Origin: Nemania diffusa
Lineage: Eukaryota; Ascomycota; Sordariomycetes; Xylariales; Xylariaceae
Assembly (NCBI GenBank): GCA_038501195.1
Contig: JBBPUQ010000006.1
Coordinates: 2,046,001 to 2,110,000, forward strand
Direction of reading: 5' to 3'
DNA: 64,000 nucleotides
Position numbers and translations under genes: made by a program. The stretch's first letter is position 1; each line of letters opens with the position of its first letter. The notes beneath the pieces are model-generated. The model did no database searches, was not told the DNA's origin, and worked only from the letters and a program-made list of their open reading frames with translations. Positions 11,914 through 23,720 of the stretch are shown here, one piece after another.

Positions 11914-12727
11914 TCCACTCATACCGCTGCTCCGACATCTACTAGAATATCACACGACTAGATTACTTGAGGCGTTAACTTAAAGGTAGGGGTTACGTAG
12001 TTTAGAAATAGCAAGCTTGATATCAGCAGGGCCGAAATAGTAATAGATTGTTTATGATTCGTTCCTTGTATATTAGGTGCCTACACGTGTATATGCAAGT
12101 CATGGAAATGGTGCCATAAAGCTCTCCACATCCTCTTCCCCTCATCATCTAGACCCGACACTTTTATGTGGCTCCGAGCTCCAAAAGTTGATTTACCCCG
12201 CGATAAGAAAAGCAAGTTCAGCTACCTACAGTATGTACACCGTGATTTCGTTGATAATGCTTGACCTGTTGTCGAATGATCTTTGATTTCGCGACTTTAT
12301 TTCATCCCTAAGTGACTAACAGCATGTTAAGTTAATTGCAGGTGCATGCAAGCCTCTTCATAATTTTTAACCCCTCTACGCTGTTTTCGGGTCAATCTTC
12401 TCCCCCGCATTCCTAAGAAGCCCGTCTTTTAACCATGGACACCTCGGCCAACTGCCGGCTTCGAGGAGCTTAGCGGAACTATACTGATGACCGAGAATTA
12501 CATAAGTGGTAAACAGAGACAATGACATCAAAACAGAATAAATCGTTTTAAAGTTAGGTAAGCTGTCAGATAAGTACAAAGCGCGCACCTATCTAGACTT
12601 CTGTCGCACACCTAAACTTGTGTCGTATTGGCCATCTCCTTCCTTGTTGTCTCTGCATCTTGCATCAACCCCTAGTCCATCTCAGTACATACATCGTGTC
12701 ACACCACACCACACCACCAGCTTCATC
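11914..12727. other. Intergenic spacer and dioxygenase promoter
   Basis: Open frames at 12077-12286 (+) and 12376-12588 (-) are featureless. The last 100 bases are pyrimidine-rich and end in ACACCACACCACACCACC-like sequence directly before the dioxygenase ATG, a typical fungal 5' leader. Confidence 0.45.
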
Positions 12728-13857
12728 ATGGCTACCCCAAACAAAGTACAGATACCGGCTCTGCTAGACCTGACAATCGACAATATCACACCGAACACCG
12801 TCAAGATCAACTCGCAAAGCGGTGACCGGCGTCTGACATATTTGATGGAACGTTTGGTCAGCCATCTTCACGACTTCGCCAGAGAAACCCGCCTCAGCAC
12901 CGACGAATGGATGGCGGCCATTAAATTCCTAGTACAATGCGGCCAGATCAGCAGCGATGTTCGCCAAGTGAGTCTCTCTGACCCTGTCCGATCCTGTGCA
13001 GCAGAGCGCCACTGACGCGGCCTCTCTAACAGGAATTTATCCTCCTGTCCGACATTCTCGGCCTTTCCCTGTTAGTTGACAGCATCAACCACCCGAAGCC
13101 ACCGAACACGACCGAGGGGTCGGTCCTGGGGCCGTTCCACACACACGATGCGCCAACGTTGGACCATGGCGCAAACATGTCCTCGGACCCCAAGGGTGAA
13201 CCGCTTCTGTGTATCTGTACGGTCAAAGACTCGAATGGAAACCCCGTTGAGGATGTGAAGATCGATATATGGGAGACGGACAGCAGCGGGCATTACGATG
13301 TTCAACACTCGGATCGGAACGAGCCGACTGAACGATGCGTCATGGCGAGCGATGCTAGCGGGGGCTTTTGGTTCAAGTGCATCTTGCCTGTTAGCTATCC
13401 GATCCCGCATGATGGACCAGTTGGCAAGCTCCTAGGGAAACTAAACAGGCACCCCTGGAGACCAGCGCATCTGCACTTCATGTTCGAGAAGGGGGGTTGG
13501 GACCACCTAATTACGTGAGTTTACCATGTTGCTGTAGCTCCTATAGTCTACTGTGACGTATTGAGACTGACATGAGCTACACCTAGGGCACTATACATCC
13601 GCGGTGACCCCTATGAGACGTCTGATGCCGTTTTTGGCGTCAAGAAGAGTCTAATCGTAGCGCCACAAAAAATAGACAGCGCCACGGCGAAGGAATACGG
13701 CGTGCCTGAGGGCAGCTGGATCCTCAAGCACGATTTCGTATTGACAACCGATAAAGAGACGGAGAACCTAAGGGATCAGCTTGCGCATGAAGCACTGCGA
13801 AAACTGGGCCTAAACTTGACGCTTATTGACCATCTACCTGTCCCAGACCTCGATTAA
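12728..13857 (+). CDS. Intradiol ring-cleavage dioxygenase (catechol / hydroxyquinol 1,2-dioxygenase), 330 aa
   Basis: Three exons, 12728-12967, 13033-13514 and 13587-13857, with GTGAGT donors and AACAG / CCTAG acceptors, join in frame. The enzyme opens an aromatic diol between its two hydroxyls using non-haem Fe(III), giving a muconate or maleylacetate-type product. The N-terminal helical dimerisation domain (about 1-100) is followed by TTEGSVLGPFH (106-116), DIWETDSSGHYD (158-169), the SYPIPHDGPVGKLL stretch (201-214) and RHPWRPAHLHF (219-229). The four iron ligands are all present: Y168, Y202, H226 and H228. Length and the N-terminal domain match fungal hydroxyquinol/catechol 1,2-dioxygenases rather than short secreted intradiol enzymes, and no signal peptide is seen, so it should act in the cytosol. 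Substrate choice between catechol and hydroxyquinol is not resolved. No other ring-degradation gene is adjacent. Confidence 0.9.
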
Positions 13858-14169
13858 ACTGCCCTAGATCGGGGATAGATATTTCAAACGCTTTCATGTG
13901 GTTATGTTGTAGAATGAGTGAGCATTATAGCATAGATGTTTCAATGCAGATAGGCGATAACACTGCTAGTGCCTTGGTCTGCATTGCATAGATTGGATGT
14001 CTGTGAAAATTCCATCGTGAGGTAAAATACCATAGGCTTGGATAGGTACTTCGCAAGTGGAATTGAGCCCGCAATCACCATGCAATTCAAAAGCCGAGGG
14101 TCGGTTGAGACGTAGGGGGGCCCTACCAGTATGCAGCATAGAATATTCTAAAGAGATTGATTCTTCTCA
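13858..14169. other. Convergent 3' spacer
   Basis: Short spacer between the convergent dioxygenase and CCDC97-like genes. Nothing distinct is visible. Confidence 0.5.
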
Positions 14170-15033
14170 TTAGAAGTCCTGCACACCTGTCTCGCCCGTC
14201 AAAGGCCTTTCAACGTCCATTTTCTTCCCCTCTCCCTTTAGTCCTGTTTCGTCGTTGTCGTCATCGCTACTCTCGCCGACCCAACTAGGTTCTTCGTTCT
14301 CGAACCACACATCTTCCTGCTCTCGGCGTTCAAGTGCATCATACTCCTCATCCTCATCAACGGCCCGGTAATCGAAGTCCTCGTCTTTACCCACGACGAA
14401 CCGAAGCCGCAGGAATTCGTCCCATCGCGCCCGGCCCTCTTCCGCGGTCTGTGGGGCAGATCGTTTCTCGAGATCATGTGTCTCCAGCGCCTCCAGCTCC
14501 TCCCAGTTCATTCCTGCGTCCGGCGTGGAGGGCGATTCAGGGTGCTGCCGCGTCTCAGATGATGATCTAGAACGCGCTGATTGTGGGAGATGGCCATTTG
14601 AGGGCTCTTGGCTTGGAGCTAGACCACTGGCGTCCATGCCACTCATCCCACCGTTGGACTCGCGCGGCGCGTCGTTCCCTAGCTTTGCGAGCCGCGCCTC
14701 GCCCCTCAGCAGATCCACCTCGAGGACACGCCCAAAGCCCTTGACGCGACCCTCTTTTTCGCGTTCCTCGTGAGACTGGAAACGCCGTATCAAGGCGTCG
14801 TAGAGAACAGGATCTGCGAGCTCATGTTCGAGTGAGCGGAAGTACGACGGGTGGCGAGATAGCCACTCGCGCCGCCGATTGCGCACCCGGACTTGTGCAG
14901 CGTGTGCTGGGGTCTTGGGCGGCCTTGGTTGAGGTCGCTCGTAGGGGAATGCGGATGGCGACGCTGGGGGTGATGCGGATGTGAGATTAGGGTCTGGATA
15001 TGATGGCGGGGGTGAGACTAGATGAGGTGCCAT
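14170..15033 (-). CDS. CCDC97-like (DUF2052) acidic protein, 287 aa
   Basis: Single-exon gene. The frame is open upstream, but the first true ATG is at 15033 (MAPHLVSPPPSY), so that start is chosen. A Pro/Ser-rich N-terminus leads into RNRRREWLSRHPSYF...LADPVLYDALIRRFQ (about 51-95). After a variable linker comes ARWDEFLRLRFVVGKDEDFDYRAVDEDEEY (about 202-231) and VWFENEEPSW. These two blocks are the hallmark of the coiled-coil domain-containing protein 97 family, whose animal member is linked to U2 snRNP/SF3B. A splicing-related nuclear role is therefore an inference from the family. The strongly acidic C-terminal third fits. Its ATG lies only 78 bases from the outer end of the AT-rich block, so its promoter must overlap the repeat. 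Confidence 0.8.
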   Translation of the reverse strand: MAPHLVSPPPSYPDPNLTSASPPASPSAFPYERPQPRPPKTPAHAAQVRVRNRRREWLSRHPSYFRSLEHELADPVLYDALIRRFQSHEEREKEGRVKGFGRVLEVDLLRGEARLAKLGNDAPRESNGGMSGMDASGLAPSQEPSNGHLPQSARSRSSSETRQHPESPSTPDAGMNWEELEALETHDLEKRSAPQTAEEGRARWDEFLRLRFVVGKDEDFDYRAVDEDEEYDALERREQEDVWFENEEPSWVGESSDDDNDETGLKGEGKKMDVERPLTGETGVQDF

Positions 15034-15110
15034 GGTGACGAGAAGGTGAAAGAGAAGTGGTGAGAGGGCCAAATTCGGATCGACTGGCAAGGCGACGCTC
15101 CTTGCGTCCC

Positions 15111-15185
15111 TGGAGGCTTGATTTTCTATTTTTGGCAGTGTTTTAGCTCTAAAGACATGTTACAGAAGTTTGTTGTAAGAATCTG
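15111..15185 (+). repeat. Left terminal inverted repeat of the AT-rich block
   Basis: Begins TGGAGGCTTGATTTTC and aligns without gaps to the reverse complement of 32784-32858 at 60 of 75 positions. Most differences are C/T or G/A, as RIP would leave. It also aligns to 48195-48247 at 39 of 53 positions. Inward it runs into RIP-altered relics of a short tandem AAAAGTTTGTT-like repeat. Confidence 0.75.
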
Positions 15186-17464
15186 TTTTTATAAAAAGTT
15201 TTAAACAAAAGTTTATTACAAAAGTTTGTTTTATTATAAAAAATCTATTTTATTATAAAAAGTTTATTTTATTATAAAGTTATTTTAAGTTTTAAATAAT
15301 ATTTAAAGCTAAATTTATTATTTAATATTTTTATTTTTTTAATATATAGTTTTATATTTAAAAATTTTAATTAAACTAAAGTTATTTTAAAAAAAACTTA
15401 AGCTTTTTTTTATATTAAAAAAATTTTTATTTATATTAAGTTTTTTTTTTATTTATATATTTAATTTATATATATAATTTATTATTTTATTAATAAAATA
15501 ATTAATATTTAATTAATATTTTAATTAATTTATATTAAAACTATATATTAATTAAATTTAGTAATAATATATATATATTGTTTTTTTAATTTTTATTATT
15601 ATATTTATAAAAAATTTTAAAATATTATATTTTATTAATTAATATATTTTATTAAAAGCTATTTTTAAATTAAATAAAACAAAAATTTTATAAAAATATT
15701 AAATTATAAATTAAAATATATTAAATTTTATAAATATAAATTTTATATATATATTAAATATTATATTATTATTTTTTAATTTAAAAAAATTAGTTTTTAT
15801 AAATAAAAATAATTATTTGTTAGTTTATTTATTTATTTTAAATAATTTAATAACTTTATTAAATTTTATATTTTTAATAAATATTAAAATTAATAATTTA
15901 TTTATTAAAAAACTATATAAATTAATTATTATTTAAATAGTTATTATTTTTTTATTAGTTAATTTATAATAAATAATATTATTAAAATTAATAATATTAA
16001 TTATTTATATATTAAAAGTTTTTTAAATATTTTATTAATTTATAGCTTTAAATATAATTTAATAATATATTTAAATATTAAATAATATTATAATAAAAAA
16101 ATAATTTAAATTATAATATATTATTTAATTTTATAATATATTAAAAAAGTTATATAATTTTAATTAAATTAAATATTAAAATTATAAATTAGTTATATTA
16201 AATAAAATAAATAATTTAATTATTTTTATTTTTTTATTTTTAATTTTATATTTTTTTTTATAATAATATAATATATTTTATTATAAAATTTGCTTATTTA
16301 TTATTTAAAAATATTATATTTGCTTTTTTATAATTTTTTATTTAATATTAAATTTTATAAATAAAATATTTATATTTAAAAATTTTTAATATTATTTTAA
16401 TATTATATTATTTTTTAAAATATTTTTATAATTGTTTTAGTTAAATTTTTTATTTAATTTAATATATTAGTAATTTTTATAATAAATAAAAAATATATTT
16501 TGTTATTTTTTAATAAGTTTATAATTTTAAAAAAAATAAAAGTTATTATTTTTATAATTTAAATATTTTAAATTTAAAAAATATAAATTTAAAATATTAA
16601 ATATTTTTAATTTTAATAGTTTATTTTTAATAAAAAAATAAATATATTTTTATTAAAATAATAAATAAATAATTAAAAAATTTTTATATTATTAATAATA
16701 ATATATTAAAATTAATAAAAAATATATTTAATAAATATTAAATAAAAAAATAATAATAATATTAAATTTAATAAATTATTATATTAAAATTAATATTAAA
16801 AAAATAAATATTTAAAATTATAACTAAAACTAAATATTAAAATTATTAAAAAAATAGCAAAAATTTTAAAACTTAATATAATTAAATAAATTTAAAAATA
16901 TATTAAATAAATTAATAAATTTTTTAATTTTAATAAAATTATTTTATTATAATAAAATAAAATATATTTATATATTAAAAGTTATTTATTATATATTTTA
17001 ATTTTTATATTTTATTAAAACTATTTTATTTATATATTATAAAAATAATAAAAATTATTATAAAAAATTTACAAAATATTATAAATATTAAAAAATATAT
17101 ATATTTAATTTGATATAAATTTATTAATAATAATTATAAATTATAATTTATTGTTTTATTAAAAAAAAAAATTATTTTTTTTTAAACTTTTATATAATAT
17201 AAATATAAAATTTTAAATTAATATAACTATATATAAAATAATATTTTTTTATTAATATTATTTATATTTATTTTAAATAATTTAAATAATTAAATAATTT
17301 AATAATATAACTAATTAATATTAAATAAAAATTTATATAAAATTATTTAAAAGTAATTGTTTTAAAAGTATTAAAAATATTGCTAATAAATTATATAATT
17401 AATTTTTAATTTAAAAGTTTTTTTTTAAAATAAATATTTTAATATATAAAAAAAATAAATTTTA

Positions 17465-17965
17465 AAAATTAATAAATAAAAACTTTAATATAAAAATTAG
17501 TTTAAATTTAAAAAAAAAATTAAATTTAAATTTAAAAATAAAAATTAGTTTAAATTTAAATATAAAATAAATTTTAATTTTAATAAAAAAAATTAATTTA
17601 AATTTAAAAAAAAAATTAAATTTAAATTTAAAAATAAAAATTAATTTAAATTTAAATATAAAATAAATTTTAATTTTAATAAAAAAAATTAGTTTAAATT
17701 TAAAAAAAAAATTAAATTTAAACTAAAAAATAAAAATTAATTTAAATTTAAATATAAAATAAGTTTTAATTTTAATAAAAAAAATCAGTTTAAATTTAAA
17801 AATAAAAATTAATTTAAATTTAAAAAAAAAATTAAATTTAAATTAAAAAATAAAAATTAATTTAAATTTAAATATAAAATAAGTTTTAATTTTAATAAAA
17901 AAAACTAGTTTAAATTAAAAAATAAAAATTAGTTTTAATTTAAAAAAAAATTGCTGTAAAAATAT
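17465..17965. repeat. Tandem array, unit about 96 bp, inside the AT-rich block
   Basis: The phrase AAATAAATTTTAATTTTAAT recurs starting at 17565 and 17661, then with T-to-G variation at 17757 and 17877. Spacings are 96, 96 and 120 bases. Between the copies run long TTTAAATTTAAA stretches. This is a minisatellite surviving as pure A/T. Confidence 0.65.
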
Positions 17966-20900
17966 TTAATTTAAATTTAAAAAATAAAACAAAAATAATG
18001 TTTATATATAAAAATATTTTTAAAAAAAAAAAAAATAGCTTTAATAAGTTTTTTTATTAGTAATAATTTTAAAAGTTTTTAATATAACTTTAAAAAAAAT
18101 GCTATAAATATAATTTTATTTTTATAATTTTATAGCTTTAAAAATATATATATATTATTATAAAACTTATTTTTTATATAAATATTATTAATAGTTTAGT
18201 TTATATAATTATAAAAACTAATAAAGTTTAATTAATTAAAATATTATATAAAGCTAATATTTAAAACTTTTATATTTTTATTTTGTTTAAAAATTAAATT
18301 TAAATATATAATATTTAAGTTGTTTTTGTTTATATAATATTAGTTATATTATAGTAGCAAAATATAAAAGTATATATTTTAAATAATAAAAAAAATAATA
18401 TTAGCTTAAATATTTTTTTTATATAATTTTAATTAAATTTAAAAAAATTATATTTATTTTTTAAGCTTTTTTAATATTAAAATTAAAGCTTAAATATTAA
18501 AATTATTTATATTTAAATAAAATTTATTTAATAATAAAAAGCTTAAATATAAATTTATAAAAATATAAAAGTTTTAATTTAAAGTATATTTTATATAATA
18601 AATATTTAAAATTTTTTATTTTTTAAATTTTATAAAAATAAAATTTAAAATTAAAATAATTAAGCTTTTAATATTTATTAAAAATTAATTATATAATAAT
18701 AACAAAAAATTTAAATATATATTTTTAATAATAAAAAAGTTATATATAATAATTTAAAACTTTAAAATAAATAAATTTTTAAAAATATTATATTTAATAA
18801 TTAAAATTATTAATTTTATAACAAAAATTATTTTTTTTTATAATTTAAAATTTAAATAAAAAAAAGTGCTTTAATATTTTTAAAATAATTAGTTTTAAAT
18901 TATATAATTTAATATAATAGTTTTGTTATTTTTTTATTAATTAAATTTATATTATTTAAATTTTTAGTTTAAATTTAATATTTAAAAATAGTTTTAATAA
19001 AATTAATTTTAAAAATATTATTAATTATTTAATTTATATTATTTAAATAACTTTATAAAATAATAATATAACAGTTGTTATTTATTATATTAAAAATAAT
19101 TAAACTGTTTATTATATTAGTTTAAAAATATTATAAAATTTATAATTTATATATAATATATTTTGTTTTAAAAATTTTAACTGTTTTGTTATTAATTAAT
19201 AGATTTTTTTTAATATTTTTTAGTTTAATTTATATTTAGTTTTTTTTTAAAAAGTTTTTAAAAATAAATTTAAATAAAACTATTATTTTAATAAATATTT
19301 AAAAAATATAAAAAGTTTATATTAATAAATAATAAATAATTATATTATATTTTAAATTAAAAATATAATAATTAATTAAAATAAAAAAAAAAAAATAATA
19401 AAAAATAAATAATAAAAAAATAGTTTTTATAATAAATTATATATATTATGTTTATAAATATATTTTAAATATTTATATATTATTTTTATTTATATATTAA
19501 AATAGCTATATATATTAAATATAATATTTAAATGTTATAATATTTTATAATATTTTAAAAGTTTTTTATTATATTTAATATATTATTTTTAAACAGTTAT
19601 ATATATTAAATAGCTATATATATTAAATAAAAATAATATTTTTACTATTAAATAAAAAATCTAAATATTATTAAACTATATATTTTTTTATATTTTGTTA
19701 ATGTTTAATTTTTTATGTTATATTTAATATATTATATAAAATATTTATTAGTTTTTAACTATTTATATTAATTTTTTAAAAATTTAACTTATTTTTAAGT
19801 AAAATTTTTTTTTTTATTATAAAAGCTTTTGTTTATTTGTTATATTTAGTTTATATTATAATAATATTTTTATATATATTAAATATATAATTTATTATAT
19901 TATAAACTAAAAATTAAATAGTTATATTATTAATATTAATAATTTAGTTTTAAAGTTTAAACTATTAAAATAAATAATTAAATATTAAAAAATTATTAAA
20001 AATAATAAATTTAATAAAGTTATAAATATAATTTTTAAAAGTTAAATTTAACAAAATATAAATAAAACTATAGCTAATTATAAGTTTTATAATTTTTAAC
20101 TTAAAATTAATTTTTTGTAAAAATATAGCAATTTTATTATTAAAATTTATAAAAGTTAATAAAAGCAATTTATTTAAAACAAAGTTTATTAATTTATTTT
20201 TTAGTTTTAATATTTAATTTATAATTATTAATATAAATATATTAATATATTTATATTTAAGTTAAATTTAGTTAATAATATAGTAATAAATATTTTTATT
20301 ATATTATATTTTAAATAACTAACTAGTTTTTTTTATAATTATATTTAAAACAGCGATTTTTTTATATTAAATATTAAATAAATATTAAAAATAAATATAA
20401 CTAGTTTTTAAAACAAATTAAATAGTTTTTGCTATTTTTTAATAGTTATTTTTAATATAAAAAAATATAAAGTTTAAAGTAGCTATATAAACTAATTATA
20501 AAATATTTGTAAAAAAAGCTAAGTTGTTATAAAAAAAAAAAAATATTAACAATTAATATATATTATTATTATAAAAAAAGCTTAAAAATATAATATTTAA
20601 ATATAACTTTTTATTTATTATAAAGTTTAATATAATTTAATATATTAAATTAAATAAATATATTTATATAATTATATAATAATTAATTAAATAAACATTA
20701 AAAAATTTTAAAATTTTAAAGTTTAACTAAGTTATATTATAAAAAAAGTTTAATATTATAACTAAAAAACTAATATTATAACTAAAAATTAATATATTTT
20801 GTTTTATTAAACTAGTGTTATATTTAAAGTTTTATAATTAATATTTATATAATTTATTTATTAAATTTTTTTGTTAAATTTATTTATTAATTAATATTTT

Positions 20901-23214
20901 TAATTTGTTAAAAATAATAAATAAATATTTTAAAAAAATATAATAAACAAAATATAAATATAAAAAATAAATAAAATAAAAAAAAATATATATATATAAT
21001 ATAAAAAATTTTATTAATTATTATATTATTTATTATTAAAATAATTTAATATTAATTATATATTAAGTTTTTATAAATATATATTTATAGCTATTAATTT
21101 ATAATTTGTTATTAAAAATACAAAGTTATAATTTAATAAAAGAAGTAAATATTATATTTATAACTATTAAAAAATTTAATATAATATATATATTTTGTAA
21201 AATATATATATTTTTGTTACAGCTAATATAATAATTTATTATATTTTTTTTTTTTATTTAGTTTTTTATTTAAAATTAAAGTTTAATATTTGTTTTTTTT
21301 TATATAATATTTAATTATATTTATTTTTAAACTAAAAAAATATTAAAATAATAATTATATTATTTAGTAAGTTTATATTTATTGTTAATATTTTATTTAT
21401 TATAAAATAAAAATATATATTTTTGTAAACTTTGTAAATTATTTTTATAAAAGTTTTTTGCTATAATTTAAAATAAAAATATAAGTTTATATTTAAGTTT
21501 TAAATTAATAAAATAATATTATTATAAATATAGCAGAAATAAATTTTTATTATAAAATATATTATATTAATAAAAGTTATAGTAAATATATTAAAATTAA
21601 ATATTTACTATTAAAAATTAACTATTATAAATAGTTTAAAATAAATATAATAATAGTAACAATTAAAATAATAATTAAATTAAAAATAAATAAATATATT
21701 ATAATAATTAATAAAATAATAGTAATAATATTATAATAAAATAAAAATAAAATAATATTTTTGCTAAAGTAGTAATAAAAAAGTTTGTAATTTTAAAATA
21801 ATAATAAAAAAAATAGTATAAATAGTTTATATTTTTAAATATGTTTTAATTAAACTAATAATAAAAATATATAATATAATTTTAAAATTAAATTAAAAGT
21901 TTTTTTATTAAAGTTATAAAATTAAATTAAAAAATTTTTTTGATTTAATATAATATATAAAAACTACTTTATTTTTTAAAGCTATTGTTTTATTATTTTA
22001 TATTTTTTTTAATGCTTATAATATTTAAATATTAAGTTAGTTTTTTTAACTTTTTATTTTTAATATTTTTTTATATAAATTGCTATTAATAATACTAGTT
22101 ATAAATATTAAATATATATTTAATATTATAATATTTTAATAAATTAATTTATTTTAAATATTAGTTTTTAATAAATAAATTTTATATTTTTAATTAGCTA
22201 AATTGTTATTGATTTAATTTTTTTGATTTATTAACTGTTGTAGTTTTTTAAAAAAATATGTTTTATTTTAAGTAGTAGTTTTAAATTAACTGTTTTTATT
22301 TTATAATATAGCTAAAAATAGAAATATAAATCGATTGTTTATAAAACTAAATATTATAAGTTAAAAAATATATATTGTTTTTATAATTGTTTTAAATATT
22401 TTTTTAAATTTATTGCTGTTTTAATTTAGCTAAAATTAAATTTTTGTTTAATTAAACTATAATATTTTATATTTATTTTATATTATTTTAGCTTTAATTA
22501 TTTTTTTTTTAATAAATTAGTTTAGTTTAAAATAAAAACTATTTTTTATTTTAGTAATAACTATATAGTAATATTTATTGCTATAGTTTAGTTTATACAT
22601 TTAAAATAATAGTTAGTTTATAAATTATATTTTAATAAATTATATTTAAGTTTTAGTAAAAACTAGCTAAATTGATTTTTTAATTTTATATTTTAAACTA
22701 AATTAAATTTTAATAATAATTAAAATAAAAAATTATTTATATATTATTTATAGTATTATTTATTAGTTTTAATATAATAATAAAATAAAAAATAGTTATT
22801 AAAGCTTATTTATATTAAAAAAGTTAAAAAGATATATTATTATAGCAGAGTTTTATAATAAAGTTTTTTAATAAAGTTGAACTTTAAATAAAAATTTAAA
22901 AAATAAGTTATTTAGTAATTAAAGCAGATGTTTATAAAATATAAAAAAAGCTAAACAATTATTACAGAAAAAAATAAATAATTATTTTGTTTATATAAAT
23001 TGCTTTATTTTTGTTTAATAGTAATAGTATAAATATTTTAAATTAATAATATTTTAAATATTTTATAAAATTTAGTTTATATTTTTATATATATAAGCAT
23101 TTAAAATTATTTAATATTAAAAAATAATATAGTTTTTATAATAATAATATAATTTATTAAGTAATATTTAGTTAACTAAACTAAAAGTTTATAGTATTAT
23201 AAACAAACTATAAA

Positions 23215-23720
23215 ATTATTTTAGTTAGTTAAACTAAAACGTTTTATAATTTATTTACAATTTTTTTTTTATATTATAATATTATAAAATATTATTTTTT
23301 TAGATTTTTTGTTTAATTTTTTTTAAGTTTTTTTAATTTTTTAGTTATATATTAGTTTTATATTAATATATTAAGTATTAAAACAGTATTTTAACTAGTT
23401 AAACTAGAATATTTTATAATTTATTTATAACTTTTTTGTTATATTATAATAATTATAAAATATTATTTTTTTAAATTTTCTGTTTAGTTTTTTTTTAGTT
23501 TGTTTAATTTTTTAAAAACTAAAATAGTTTTATATATATAATTATATATTAGTTTTATATTAATATATTAAATATTAAAATAGCTAATAAAAATTTATAT
23601 TTAAAAGTTTATAAATATTGTTTTATATTAAAATATATATATAATTATATATTAATTTTATATTAATATATTAAATATTAAAATAGTTAATAAAATTTTA
23701 TATATAAACTAGTAAAAATT
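23215..23720. repeat. Diverged direct duplication, about 178 bp apart
   Basis: The segment starting AGTTAGTTAAACTAAAAC near 23222 is repeated with changes near 23400 (ACTAGTTAAACTAGAAT), each followed by TTTTATAATTTATTTA and a similar T-rich tail. A second phrase (TTATATATTAGTTTTATATT) occurs near 23343 and 23540, and with variation near 23645. Confidence 0.5.

Noticed and set aside
19965..20168. 67-codon minus-strand frame of Ile/Leu/Asn/Lys/Phe
   Set aside because: Composition artefact of pure A/T; no start context or motif.
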